DNA of 20,371 bases from contig JAKPUV010000586.1 in assembly GCA_029554925.1 (NCBI GenBank), positions 1 to 20,371 of the forward strand, written 5' to 3'. Under the pieces are notes generated by a model. The model made no database searches and was not told the DNA's origin. It saw only the letters and a program-made list of their open reading frames with translations. This stretch comes from Candidatus Hydrogenedentota bacterium (GTDB taxonomy: Bacteria > Hydrogenedentota > Hydrogenedentia > Hydrogenedentales > CAITNO01). Of this stretch, positions 5,554 to 15,654 are shown piece by piece; the stretch's first letter is position 1; each line of letters begins with the position of its first letter. The translations under genes and the position numbers were made by a program.

Positions 5554-7815
5554 ATGAACGTCTTTTTGGTCACAGTCTGGAAGGGTCAGCCGGGACCGGG
5601 GCTTCGGTCCGCCGACTACACGGATATCCTGCTGCGCGACCCCGCCCGGACGGAGTGCTGGCGGTCGGAGTCCGGCCGGACAGCAATGCTAAGCTTCATG
5701 CTCTGGCCGGACAGGGTGCGCACCGGCACCTATCTGCTGCGCGACGACCGGGGAGCGTTGACGTTTGACGGGTTTCCGGACACGGGCGCCGGTCTTTCCT
5801 CTCCCGAACAGTGCGCGGAGGGGATTCTGGCCTCCGTACGCCGCGACGTCCGCTCCGTCACCGGGGAGTTTTCCCTCGCATGGGCGGAGGAGGACCGTGT
5901 CCGGGTGTACACCAATCCCGGGGGGACCCATGCCGTCTACTGGACGGAGACCCCTGACTTTATCGCCTTCAGCAACCGGATTCCGCTGCTGCTGGCCCTG
6001 CCGGGCGTTCCCCAGGACCTCGATCCCGGGGCAGTCCAGTGGCTGTGCTATCAGGGGTTTGTCCAGCGCGGCGCCACGCTGTTCCGGGCGGTGCGCATGC
6101 TCTCCGCGGGCGCGGTCGCGACAGCGTCCCCCGGGGAGGGCGTCCAGGTCTCGGAGTTCTCCTACGCCGACTGGATGGGCGACGCCGCGCCCCTGGGTGA
6201 GCGGCCCGATGCGGGCGTGCTCCGCCGGGCCTTCGCCGCCCACTGCGACGAGATGACCGGGTACCTGCACCGGATGCACGCGTTCTATGGCGGCCCCGAC
6301 ATCCAGCTGCCCCTCAGCGGCGGCAAAGACAGCCGGCTGATTCTGGCGCTGCTGATAAAGGCGGGGCTGAAGGACAGCATCCGGCAGATCTACACCAACG
6401 GGCCGCTGTATGCGCCGGATGTGCTCTCGGCGCAGGCGGTCGCGGAAAAGGCGGGCCTGTCGGGCATCCACCGCATCAACCGTCCCGACCCGGTGCCCTC
6501 CGCGGTCAGTCTGGGAATGGACGCCGTGGTGACCAGCGTGAACATCACGGGGGGGCAGCTCTCGACGCACGACCTGTGCGGGGTGGCGCCCGAGAGGGAC
6601 CAGCTTGTGATCGGCGGCCACCAGAGCATCCGCGACGCGTGGTTTTTGCCCTGCCCGACGGACACGCTCGACGGGTTCTGCGCAGGCCTGTTCTCCCGGC
6701 ACTTCCACGATCCCCTCTGCCTGCTGGGGCCGCAGGTTCGGAAACCCTTCCAGGAGGCGTTTGCGGGGATTTTCAGGCCCTGGCACCAGCGGGAGGGGGT
6801 GCCGCTCAACGCGCTCGCGGAGCTGTTTGCCCTGCGCGAACGGCACATCCGGTGGGTGGCCGTCATCTCCAACGGCGCCTACACCGGGTCCCCCGTCTCC
6901 AACCCGCTCATGCACGAGCGGCTCTACCGCCTCACCCTGTCCCTGCCGGTGGCCTACCGGCACCAGGAGCTGTACCACTACATGATGACGGCAACCGCCG
7001 CGCCGGACCTGGTGGCCGTGCCCTTTGCCGACCAGCAGTGGCCGGGGAAACTGCGCGAACTGCTGGGCGCCGCCTTTGATGTCCCGGTGACCGTTCCGTT
7101 CCGGTCCAGCCGCCACTTCCCCAGTCTGAGCAACCCCTATCTACCGCCGCGGAAGCTGGCCTACTACGAGATGCTCAAGCCCTTCATGCTGTCCCTGGTC
7201 GAAAAGCACCGGGACTTCCTGGAGCCGCATCTTTCCACGGAACGGATCCGGATGGCCCTGGCGCCCAATGCCGAGGTGCTGGTGCCCGAACTCGTGTGCG
7301 GCATGGGGCTCTACACCGCCCTGCTGGCGGCGGAGTTCGGAATGGCCCTCTTCCGCCGGTCGGAAAACCGCCAGATAGCCGCCTTTCTTGACGGGGAGAC
7401 CCGTGGAAACGGGCCCGGGGCCGTGGACACAAGGACCCCGCAGGAGGCGCTCGCGGAGGCCCTCAAGGCCCACGAAAAGAGCATTGCCGCCTTCGTTCGG
7501 GAGACCCAGTCCCGAGAGGCCGCCCCGCCAAAGGCGGCGAAGCCGGCTGACCAGCCCCCCGCCCATCCCTGGCGGCACGTGCACATCCACAACCGGACAA
7601 CCTCGCCCCAGGACGTGTATCTGGTCCTCTGGGCCCCCGGGAAACTGCCCCAGGCCACGGCAAAACGCACCATCCCGGCCTCCGAGACCTTCGTCTGGGG
7701 CATCCAGGTGCCCCATGCCACCTCCGTCACGGTCACCTGCAAGGCCCTCAAGGTCGCCTCAAAAATCACCATCGACCAGACTGTGGGCACCTACCACACC
7801 GATCTGGGAGAGTGA
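5554..7815 (+). CDS. Asparagine-synthetase-like ATP-dependent amide-forming enzyme, no N-terminal Cys
   Basis: The 753-residue product has the PP-loop SGGKDSR at 255-261, which marks the asparagine synthase synthetase domain that adenylates a carboxylate with ATP. Residues 1 to about 200 look like a degenerate class II glutaminase domain (GEFSLAWAEEDRVRVYTNPGGTHAVYW, then LDPGAVQWLCYQGFV). The catalytic Cys2 of true AsnB is absent: the protein starts Met-Asn-Val. That pattern resembles beta-lactam synthetase and lasso-peptide cyclase relatives rather than asparagine synthetase. A Pro/Ala-rich linker at about 650-670 leads to an extra C-terminal module of roughly 80 residues, probably beta-rich. 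The ATG follows GGGGAGAAGAG; longer in-frame extensions overlap the lipoprotein gene. The substrate is unknown, and no precursor peptide gene is visible nearby. Confidence 0.82.
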   Translation: MNVFLVTVWKGQPGPGLRSADYTDILLRDPARTECWRSESGRTAMLSFMLWPDRVRTGTYLLRDDRGALTFDGFPDTGAGLSSPEQCAEGILASVRRDVRSVTGEFSLAWAEEDRVRVYTNPGGTHAVYWTETPDFIAFSNRIPLLLALPGVPQDLDPGAVQWLCYQGFVQRGATLFRAVRMLSAGAVATASPGEGVQVSEFSYADWMGDAAPLGERPDAGVLRRAFAAHCDEMTGYLHRMHAFYGGPDIQLPLSGGKDSRLILALLIKAGLKDSIRQIYTNGPLYAPDVLSAQAVAEKAGLSGIHRINRPDPVPSAVSLGMDAVVTSVNITGGQLSTHDLCGVAPERDQLVIGGHQSIRDAWFLPCPTDTLDGFCAGLFSRHFHDPLCLLGPQVRKPFQEAFAGIFRPWHQREGVPLNALAELFALRERHIRWVAVISNGAYTGSPVSNPLMHERLYRLTLSLPVAYRHQELYHYMMTATAAPDLVAVPFADQQWPGKLRELLGAAFDVPVTVPFRSSRHFPSLSNPYLPPRKLAYYEMLKPFMLSLVEKHRDFLEPHLSTERIRMALAPNAEVLVPELVCGMGLYTALLAAEFGMALFRRSENRQIAAFLDGETRGNGPGAVDTRTPQEALAEALKAHEKSIAAFVRETQSREAAPPKAAKPADQPPAHPWRHVHIHNRTTSPQDVYLVLWAPGKLPQATAKRTIPASETFVWGIQVPHATSVTVTCKALKVASKITIDQTVGTYHTDLGE

Positions 7816-7834
7816 CCGGTCGCTTCGCGCCGTC

Positions 7835-7864
7835 TTGCGCGCCGGACGGCCGGCGCGGTAGAGT
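7835..7864 (+). promoter_or_regulatory. Candidate promoter with an internal dyad, sugar importer operon
   Basis: TTGCGC (7835-7840) and TAGAGT (7859-7864) are 18 bases apart, a layout repeated exactly at 11402-11431. The spacer contains a perfect 8-bp dyad, CGCGCCGG (7838-7845) and CCGGCGCG (7850-7857) around ACGG. It could be an operator for the importer, or a terminator hairpin for the preceding gene, although no T-run follows. The predicted leader before the ATG at 7889 would be short. Confidence 0.4.
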
Positions 7865-7888
7865 GAAGCCTCCAAGGAGAACCGATCC

Positions 7889-8854
7889 ATGCGGAAACTG
7901 GGAATGCTTGTTGTGTGCGCTGCGGTTGCGGCGGTGGTCTCGGGGTGCGGGTCCGGCGGCGATGCGGCGAAGCCCGCGGACGGCCAGACGCCGGACGGCG
8001 CCAAGGAGAAGGTGATTGGCGCGGCGCTGCTGACGCAGACGCACATTTTCTACCAGGACATGATCGCCGAGATGCGGGAGGAGGCCGCCCGGCACGGCTT
8101 CAAGCTCAAGACGCAGTTCGCCGAGTTTGACGGCCGCCGCCAGAACGACCAGATGGAGATGTTCATCGCCCAGGGCGTGGACGCCATCATTCTCGCGCCG
8201 ACGGACTCCAGCGGCATCACCCCCGTGGTGGCGGACGCGCGGGCCAAGGGCATCCCGGTGTTCACCGCCGACATCGCGGCGAAGGGCGCCGACGTGGTCT
8301 GCCACATCGCCTCGGACAACTACAAGGGCGGCAAGATCCTCGCCGAATTTCTCGTCAAGCAGCTTAACGGCCAGGGCAAGATCGCCATCGTGGACCATCC
8401 CAGCGTCACGTCCGTGCAGGACCGCACGGCGGGCTTCACGGACGAGATCGCCAAGAGCCCCGGCATCCAGATCGTGGCGCGGGTCCCCGGCGAGGGCCAG
8501 CGCGACAAGGCGCTCCGGGTGACCCAGGACCTGCTCCAGGCCAACCCGGACCTCGCCGCCATCTTCGGCATCAACGACGACTCGGCGCTGGGTGCCCTCG
8601 CCGCGGTCGAGGCCGCCGGGCTCCAGGACAAGATCATCATCGTCGGCTTTGACGGCACCCCCGAGGCGGCGGACGCCATCCGCGCGGGCAAGGCCCTCAA
8701 GGCGGACGCCGTGCAGTATCCCAGGGAGATCGGCAAGGCGACCATCCAGACCATCGCCGACCATTTCAACGGCGTGGAGCTTCCCAAGGAGCGCCCCGTG
8801 GACGTCGGGCTGATCACGAAGGAAAGCCTGGAAGGGGCGGCCGCCGGTGGCTGA
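7889..8854 (+). CDS. Sugar ABC transporter substrate-binding lipoprotein, RbsB type
   Basis: The 321-residue product starts with a short basic N-terminus, a hydrophobic stretch and the lipobox VVSGC, with the lipidated cysteine at residue 20. The mature part is a periplasmic-binding-protein type 1 fold of the ribose/galactose class. Features include FYQDMIAEM early, VDAIILAPTDSSGITPVV, the hinge region with HIASDNYKGG, and late ING(D)-like INDDSALGALAAVEAAG followed by IIIVGFDGTPEA. It captures a sugar or sugar-like solute and hands it to the permease. The ligand cannot be deduced. AAGGAG at 7874-7879 supports the ATG. The stop codon lies inside the start of the ATPase gene. Confidence 0.92.
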   Translation: MRKLGMLVVCAAVAAVVSGCGSGGDAAKPADGQTPDGAKEKVIGAALLTQTHIFYQDMIAEMREEAARHGFKLKTQFAEFDGRRQNDQMEMFIAQGVDAIILAPTDSSGITPVVADARAKGIPVFTADIAAKGADVVCHIASDNYKGGKILAEFLVKQLNGQGKIAIVDHPSVTSVQDRTAGFTDEIAKSPGIQIVARVPGEGQRDKALRVTQDLLQANPDLAAIFGINDDSALGALAAVEAAGLQDKIIIVGFDGTPEAADAIRAGKALKADAVQYPREIGKATIQTIADHFNGVELPKERPVDVGLITKESLEGAAAGG

Positions 8855-10344
8855 CCTGCTCCTCGAAATGCGGGGGATCACCAAGCAGTTCCCCGGCGTG
8901 CTCGCCCTGGATGACGTCTCCCTCGACCTCCGGGAGGGCGAGGTGCACTGCCTGCTCGGCGAGAACGGCGCCGGCAAGTCCACCCTCATGAAGATCCTCG
9001 CGGGCGCCCAGCCCGCCGACGCCGGCGACATCCTCATCGGGGGGCGCCCCGCCGCCGTCACCAGCCCCGCCCGCGCGCGGGAGCTGGGCGTCAGCATGAT
9101 CTACCAGGAGTTCAACCTGAGCCCCTTCCTCTCCGTTGCGGAGAACATCTTCCTCGGCCGCGAGCCGCGCATTGGAAAGACCCCCTTCATAGACGGCGCG
9201 CGGCTCCGCCGCGACGCGGAGGAGGTGCTGCGGCACATGGGCGTCACGCTCGACGTGCGCCTGCCCGTGAACCGCCTCAGCGTGGCCCAGATGCAGATGG
9301 TCGAGATCGCCAAGGCCGTCTCCGTCAACGCCCGCATCCTGGTCATGGACGAGCCCTCCGCCACCCTCACGGACCACGAGCTGGCCTCGCTCTTCACGCT
9401 CATCGGCGAGCTGCGCGGCCGGGGCATGGGCATCCTCTACATCTCCCACCGGCTGGAGGAGGTCTTCCAGATCGGCGACCGCGCCACCGTCATGCGCGAC
9501 GGGCGGCACGTCGCCACCCGCGACGTCGCCGACCTCACCCGCGAGGACATCATCCGCATGATGGTGGGCCGCGAGCTCACCGAGGAGTTCCCCAAGGTGT
9601 CCCTGCCCCGCGGCGCCGAGCGCCTTCGCGTGGAGGGGCTCACCCGCGAGGGGCTCTTCCACGATGTGGGCTTCTCCCTGCACGCGGGCGAGATCGTCGG
9701 CCTGACCGGCCTCGTCGGCTCCCGGCGCACCGAGGTGGTCCGCGCCATTTTCGGCGCCGACCGGCTCAGCGCCGGGCGCGTCTTCGTGGACGGGAGGGAG
9801 GTGGCCGTCTCCTCGCCCCGCGACGCCATCGCGCACGGCGTCGGCCTCCTGACCGAGGACCGCAAGAACCAGGGGCTCGTGCTTGGCATGTCCGTGCGCG
9901 AGAACATCACCCTCGCAAACCTCGGCGAGCTGGTCCGGGGGATCTTCGTGAAGGGCGGCGAGGAGCGCCGGGTCGCCGAGGATTTCGTGCGCGAACTGCA
10001 AATCAAGACCCCCTCGGTGGAGCAGGCCGTCCAGCTCCTCAGCGGCGGCACCCAGCAGAAGGTCGTGCTGGCGCGCTGGCTCTTCACCAACGCGGGGATT
10101 CTCATGTTTGACGAGCCCACCCGCGGCGTGGACGTGGGGGCGAAAACCGAAATCTTCCGGCTCATGAACGCCCTGCTGGAGCGCGGGGCCGCGGTGCTCA
10201 TGGTCTCCAGCGAGCTGCCCGAGGTGCTCGGCATGTGCGACCGCATCCTCGTGATGCACGAGGGCCGCCTCGCGGGCGAGCTCTCCCGTGCCGAAGCCAC
10301 CCAGGAGCGGATCATGCAGCTGGCCACAGGCGGAGGGCGGCGGC

Positions 10345-10352
<8 letters not shown>
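8847..10352 (+). CDS. Sugar ABC transporter ATPase with two ABC domains, RbsA/MglA type
   Basis: The 501-residue product has two fused ATP-binding cassettes, as in RbsA, MglA and XylG. The first has Walker A GENGAGKST and Walker B ILVMDEPSATL, with a divergent signature LSVAQ. The second has a degenerate Walker A (GLVGSRRTE), as is normal for this family, with an intact signature LSGGTQQK and Walker B ILMFDEPTRGVD. It powers import through the permease encoded next. I use the GTG start at 8847 because it begins directly before the conserved domain (MADLLLEMRGITKQFPGV) and follows AAGGGG. The gene overlaps the binding-protein gene by 8 bases and the permease gene by 8 bases, implying translational coupling. 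Confidence 0.94.
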
Positions 10353-11337
<985 letters not shown>

Positions 11338-11401
11338 CCGGATACGCTGTCCGCGGCCCCGTTCCGGGCCCCCGCCGGGAAGTTTCGGGTTTCCCCCGCG
11401 T

Positions 11402-11431
11402 TTGCGCGTTCCCGGGGCGGTGTGATAGAGT
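11402..11431 (+). promoter_or_regulatory. Candidate promoter for the chaperone-export group
   Basis: TTGCGC (11402-11407) and TAGAGT (11426-11431) are 18 bases apart, identical in sequence and spacing to the site before the sugar importer. The start codon at 11553 would give a leader of about 115 bases. The rest of the gap from 11338 to 11552 is GC-rich, and I see no strong terminator or RNA element in it. Confidence 0.4.
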
Positions 11432-11552
11432 TTTGCGGCCTGCGGCGCGCCGCGGGCGGCCGTCGAGGAACGCGCGCGGCACGGGGCCGCCGTCCTTTGC
11501 AGCCCAACCCGGCATACCTGAGCACAGACACCCGTTCAGAAGGATTTTTTTC

Positions 11553-13529
11553 ATGCAGGACTTCATGCGGAAACACCGGAAGCTGATCTTGGTGCTCATT
11601 CTTATCTTCATCGGCATCCCCTTCGTCTTCTTCTTCGGCATGCCCACCCCGCAGAACAGCCCCGAGGCGGCCGACACGACCGTCATGGAGATCGGGGGCG
11701 TGCCCGTCACCGAGAGCCAGTTCCGCCGCGCCCTCGACGCCATGGCGCAGCAGATGGCCCCCCGCGGCGGCCAGCGCCCCACCTATGAGGAAATGGACGC
11801 CGCCGGACAGGTCAAACTCGTCCAGGAGCAGCTGCTCGACTACGCCCTGATCACCGCGGAGTACGAGCGGCGCGGCCTGAATGTGGGCAACGATTTCCTG
11901 GAGAAGCAGTTCCGCGACTTCCCCTATTTCAAGGACGAGCAGGGCAAGTTCAAGCCCGAGGCCTACAACGAGTGGGTCAACACCCCCCGGGACTGGGACG
12001 CCCTCTACGAGGAGATGCGCAAGGAGTTCGCCCAGCAGGCCTATTACCAGGTCATGCTCGCCCCCGCCCGCCGCGTGCTGGAATCCAAGATTGACGAGGA
12101 ACTCGCCGCCGACTACACGAAACTGCGGATCAAGTACGCCAAGATCGAGCTGCCCGTCACGCCGACGGAGGAGGACATCCAGAAGCAGTACAGCGAGAAC
12201 CAGGAGGACTACCGGAAGCCCGCGGACAACCGCGCCGACTATGTCGCCCTCTCCCTCGCCCCCTCCGTGCCCGAGAGGGCCGTCGAGGCGGTCACCCGCG
12301 CCCGCGCCGGCGAGGATTTCGCCGCCCTCTTCAAGGAATACTCCACCCTCACCGTCCCCGAGGGCGGCGACATGGGCTGGCGCAAGGTGGAGGACAACCC
12401 CACCGAGCACATGGCCCCGTTGTACGCCCTGCCCGTGGGCGGCGTGAGCGACCCCGTTTTCGGACCGACCGGCTACTTCATCTTCAAGGTCGAGGAGGAG
12501 CGCACGGCCGAAGACGGAAAGCGCGAGATCCATTTCCGCCAGATCGTGATGGAGGCGAAGCTGACCGACGAGGAGATGCAGCAGCGGAAGGACGAGGCCG
12601 CCGCCTTGGCCGCCCGCGCCAAGGAGTCCGATCTGGCCACCGCCGCCGCGGAAAAGGGGCTAACTGTCGCGCAGACGGGCGTCTTCACCAAGGAAAGCAA
12701 CGAGATCGCCGGCATCCCCCGCTTTGACGTGCCCGTGTTCCGGACCCAGGTGCCCGGCCAGAAGGACGACACCCTGTTCACGCCGGTCCAGGGCCGCAGC
12801 TACATCTACGTGGCGAAGGTGACGGAGACCGTGGAGGGTGTGGTTCCCCCGCTTGATGAGGTCCGCGAGCGCGTGACCAACGACACCATCGCGGCCCTTC
12901 GCAAGCGCGAGGATTCCCAGGCCCAGCTTCAGGAGCTGTGCAAGCGCATCGCCGCGGAGGTCACCGCCCTGGACCAGATTCCGGCAAAGTTCCCGGAGCT
13001 CGGTGTTGAGGTGAAGGTCACCGAGAAGCCCTTCACCCGCAAGGACATGCTCTGGCAGTACCAGATTTACATCTCCGCGCCCGACATCTACGAGAAGCTC
13101 GGGAATGCCGAGCCGGGCAAGGTCGCCGGCCCCATCACGGGCATGCTGCAGGACACCTGGTTCGTCGAACTGGTCGAGAAGACCCCCCCGACCGAGGAGG
13201 ACAAGGCCAAGTGGCCCGAGGAGCGCAAACAGAAGAAGGAGCAGGAGATCCGCGCCCTGATGGCGGAGTATGAGCCTGACTTCCGGAAGGACCTCCGCGA
13301 GCGCATGCTGGCCCAGGTCAGCATGACCCAGAACCAGGACGCCATGGACCGCATTCTGGGCCGGGGCAAGTACGCTGCGAAGAAGGAGGAGGAAAAGCCC
13401 GCCGAATCCGCCGGAGACGCGGCCTCCGAGGCCCCCGCCTCCGAGGCGGCCGCCCCCGCGCCGGCCGAAGGCGCGGCGCCCGCCGCGGAAGCCGCCCCGG
13501 CGGCGGAAGCCCCCGCGCCAGCGCAGTGA
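11553..13529 (+). CDS. Membrane-anchored SurA/PpiD-like peptidyl-prolyl isomerase chaperone
   Basis: The 658-residue product begins with a short basic segment and one membrane helix at about 9-30 (LILVLILIFIGIPFVFFFGM). A SurA-N/PpiD-like chaperone region follows, then a parvulin domain at about 229-315 (ARAGEDFAALFKEYST, GGDMGW, GYFIFKVEEE) and a PpiD-like C-terminal region. The last ~50 residues are a low-complexity Ala/Pro/Glu tail. PpiD-type proteins sit in the inner membrane and help newly exported proteins fold in the periplasm. The length and single N-terminal anchor match that family. The ATG at 11553 follows AGAAGGA. Thioredoxin reductase, GspF and another parvulin follow, which suggests a role in envelope protein biogenesis. 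Confidence 0.85.
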   Translation: MQDFMRKHRKLILVLILIFIGIPFVFFFGMPTPQNSPEAADTTVMEIGGVPVTESQFRRALDAMAQQMAPRGGQRPTYEEMDAAGQVKLVQEQLLDYALITAEYERRGLNVGNDFLEKQFRDFPYFKDEQGKFKPEAYNEWVNTPRDWDALYEEMRKEFAQQAYYQVMLAPARRVLESKIDEELAADYTKLRIKYAKIELPVTPTEEDIQKQYSENQEDYRKPADNRADYVALSLAPSVPERAVEAVTRARAGEDFAALFKEYSTLTVPEGGDMGWRKVEDNPTEHMAPLYALPVGGVSDPVFGPTGYFIFKVEEERTAEDGKREIHFRQIVMEAKLTDEEMQQRKDEAAALAARAKESDLATAAAEKGLTVAQTGVFTKESNEIAGIPRFDVPVFRTQVPGQKDDTLFTPVQGRSYIYVAKVTETVEGVVPPLDEVRERVTNDTIAALRKREDSQAQLQELCKRIAAEVTALDQIPAKFPELGVEVKVTEKPFTRKDMLWQYQIYISAPDIYEKLGNAEPGKVAGPITGMLQDTWFVELVEKTPPTEEDKAKWPEERKQKKEQEIRALMAEYEPDFRKDLRERMLAQVSMTQNQDAMDRILGRGKYAAKKEEEKPAESAGDAASEAPASEAAAPAPAEGAAPAAEAAPAAEAPAPAQ

Positions 13530-13552
13530 GACCGTCTCTTCGGAATGAAAGA

Positions 13553-13590
13553 GTCCCCGGCACCGTTCTTTTAGGCGGGAAACCGGGGAC
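13553..13590. other. Long-loop hairpin between the chaperone and trxB genes
   Basis: GTCCCCGG at 13553-13560 pairs perfectly with CCGGGGAC at 13583-13590 around a 22-base loop containing TTCTTTTAGG. There is no T-run after it. It may be a weak terminator or a processing structure partly separating trxB from the upstream gene. Confidence 0.4.
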
Positions 13591-13620
13591 AGCTTGAACC
13601 GTTGACACAGGAGAGATGCG

Positions 13621-14568
13621 TTGGAAAAGGTGATCATCATCGGGTCCGGGCCGGCGGGGTGCACCGCCGCCCTCTACTGCGCGCGCGCCGACATGAGCCC
13701 CCTCTGCCTGGAGGGCGAGCCCAGCCAGGAGATCCTCCCCGGCGGGCAGCTCATGACCACCACGGAGGTGGAGAACTTCCCCGGGTATCCCGAGGGGGTC
13801 AGCGGCCCCGCCATGATGGAGGACCTCAAGAAACAGGCCCAGCGCTTCGGCGCGCGGTTTGAATACAAGACCGTCACCCGCGTGGACTTCTCCGGCCCGC
13901 CCCACCGGGTCTGGTCCGGCGACGAATGCTTCGAGACCGAGGCCGTGATCATCTCCACCGGCGCCAGCGCGCGTTATCTGGGGCTGGAGTCCGAGAAGAC
14001 CTTCCTGAACCGCGGGGTGTCCGCCTGCGCCACCTGCGACGGCGCCCTGCCGCGTTTCCGCGGAAAGCCGGTCGTCGTGCTGGGCGGCGGCGACACGGCC
14101 ATGGAGGAGGCCCTCTTCCTGGCCCGCTTCGCCGGGGAGGTCCATGTCGTCCACCGCCGCGACAAGTTCCGCGCCAGCAGGATCATGGGCGACCGCGTCG
14201 TCAACCACCCCAAGATCACCGTGCACTGGAACTCCGTGGTGGAGGAGATTCTGGGCAACGACGCCGACGGTGTCACCGGCGTCCGCCTGAAGGACGTTGT
14301 CACAGGGGCGGTGAGCGGGGTCGCCTGCGCGGGCTATTTCGCCGCCATCGGCCACAAGCCCAATTCGGACCTGTTCACGGGCCTGCTGGACATGGACGAG
14401 ACCGGCTATCTGGTCACGAAGCCCGACAGCGGCCAGACGAACATCGAGGGCGTCTTCGCCTGCGGCGATGTGCGCGACAAGGTGTACCGTCAGGCCATCA
14501 CCGCGGCGGGGAGCGGCTGCATGGCCGCCCTGGACGCCGTGCGCTGGATAGAGTCCCGGGAGGACTGA
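13621..14568 (+). CDS. trxB: Thioredoxin reductase (NADPH)
   Basis: The 315-residue product is a classic low-molecular-weight thioredoxin reductase. It shows the FAD-binding GSGPAG at 8-13, the redox pair CATC at 136-139, the NADPH-binding GGGDTAMEEA starting at about 155, HRRDKFRAS, and the C-terminal FAD motif VFACGDVRD. It transfers electrons from NADPH to thioredoxin in the cytoplasm. I use the TTG start at 13621 because translation from it gives the canonical N-terminus and CAGGAGAG lies 5 bases upstream; the nearby ATG at 13616 is out of frame. No thioredoxin gene is in the window. The gene sits between envelope-folding and export genes, which may be functional or incidental. Confidence 0.94.
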   Translation: MEKVIIIGSGPAGCTAALYCARADMSPLCLEGEPSQEILPGGQLMTTTEVENFPGYPEGVSGPAMMEDLKKQAQRFGARFEYKTVTRVDFSGPPHRVWSGDECFETEAVIISTGASARYLGLESEKTFLNRGVSACATCDGALPRFRGKPVVVLGGGDTAMEEALFLARFAGEVHVVHRRDKFRASRIMGDRVVNHPKITVHWNSVVEEILGNDADGVTGVRLKDVVTGAVSGVACAGYFAAIGHKPNSDLFTGLLDMDETGYLVTKPDSGQTNIEGVFACGDVRDKVYRQAITAAGSGCMAALDAVRWIESRED

Positions 14569-14610
14569 CCCCCGGACACCGGCGGCCTTTGCCGGGGAAG
14601 GAGCGGAGGC

Positions 14611-15633
14611 ATGGCGCTGTTCACATCGGAGTTGACGCCGCGCGAGATGGTCCCCCTGTGCCGGCAGCTCGCCACCTCCTACCGCGCGGGCATCCCCCTG
14701 CTCAGGGGCTTCGAGATCACCGCCCGCAACATCGGGTCCCGAAAGATCCGGGACATGCTCGACCGCATCCAGGCGGCCATCCGCAACGGGTCCACGCTCC
14801 ATCAGGCGGCGCGCGCCGAGGCGGGGCTCCTGCCCGAGTTCGCCATTGAGGTGCTGGGCGCGGGGGAGGTCGGCGGACGGCTCGACGTGATGCTCCAGGA
14901 CCTGGCCGAGTACTATGAGGACCTGAGCAACATCCAGCGCACGGTCTACGCCGCCATGGTCTATCCGGGGCTCCAGCTCACCGCCGCCTGGTTTCTCGGA
15001 ACCTTCGCCCTCGGCCTCTCCGGACGCTTCGGCAACATGGTGCAGGGCGGCTTCAACCTGGGGAACTATTTCCGGGAGTACGCGCTGTTTCAGGGCCGGT
15101 CCATGGCGGTCTTCGCCCTCGCCTTCGTGATCGCCGTGCTCCTCGCCCGCGCCGGCCTCTTCGGCCACATCAGCGGTTTCTTCAAGACCTTTGTCTGGCC
15201 CCTGCGCCCCATCAGCCGCCGCTTCGGCCTCGCCCGGTTCTTCCGGGGCATGTCCCTCCTCATCGGCGCGGGCCTCAACCTGCGGGACTGCATCCAGCGC
15301 TCCGCCGCCCTCACGCTCAACCCCTACATGACCCGCGACCTGCTCAAGGCCATACCGGTCGTCATGTCCGGCGGCACGCTCGTGGAGGCCTTCTCGCAGT
15401 GCACCACCCTCAGCCCCGTCGCCCGCGAGATGATCGCCATCGGCGAGCACTCCGGCGACCTCGAGGGCAGCCTGCGGCGCGTCGCCGACTGGCACCTGGA
15501 GGAGGCGCGCGCCGCCGTGCGCGTCGGCATCACGGTCATGGGCATCCTCGTGCTCTTGTTTGTCGGCGCCGTGGTCGGGTACATTGTCATCTCGTTTTAC
15601 GCGGGTTATTTCAGCATGCTGGACACGTTCTAG
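14611..15633 (+). CDS. Type II secretion/type IV pilus inner-membrane protein, GspF/PilC family
   Basis: The 340-residue product has the two repeated T2SSF domains of GspF/PilC. The first, at about 10-130, contains LCRQLATSYRAGIPLLRGFEI and GAGEVGGRLDVMLQDLAEYYE. The second, at about 205-325, contains FFRGMSLLIGAGLNLRDCI and IAIGEHSGDLEGSLRRVADW. Membrane helices lie at about 115-138, 165-185 and the C-terminal 25-30 residues. These proteins form the inner-membrane platform that couples the assembly ATPase to pilin polymerisation. No GspE/PilB ATPase or GspG gene is adjacent, so this is an orphan copy. AAGGAGCGGAGG precedes the ATG. A parvulin gene follows 21 bases downstream and is probably co-transcribed. 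Confidence 0.9.
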   Translation: MALFTSELTPREMVPLCRQLATSYRAGIPLLRGFEITARNIGSRKIRDMLDRIQAAIRNGSTLHQAARAEAGLLPEFAIEVLGAGEVGGRLDVMLQDLAEYYEDLSNIQRTVYAAMVYPGLQLTAAWFLGTFALGLSGRFGNMVQGGFNLGNYFREYALFQGRSMAVFALAFVIAVLLARAGLFGHISGFFKTFVWPLRPISRRFGLARFFRGMSLLIGAGLNLRDCIQRSAALTLNPYMTRDLLKAIPVVMSGGTLVEAFSQCTTLSPVAREMIAIGEHSGDLEGSLRRVADWHLEEARAAVRVGITVMGILVLLFVGAVVGYIVISFYAGYFSMLDTF

Positions 15634-15654
15634 CGGCGGACGGAGGACGCCCCC

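Noticed and set aside
4749..5573. A 274-codon - strand open frame opposite the lipoprotein gene
   Set aside because: The + strand frame has AAAGGA before its ATG and a proper lipobox. The - strand product has no signal, motif or ribosome site that I can recognise.
5554..7815. Ordinary asparagine synthetase B
   Set aside because: The catalytic Cys2 is missing and there is an added C-terminal module.
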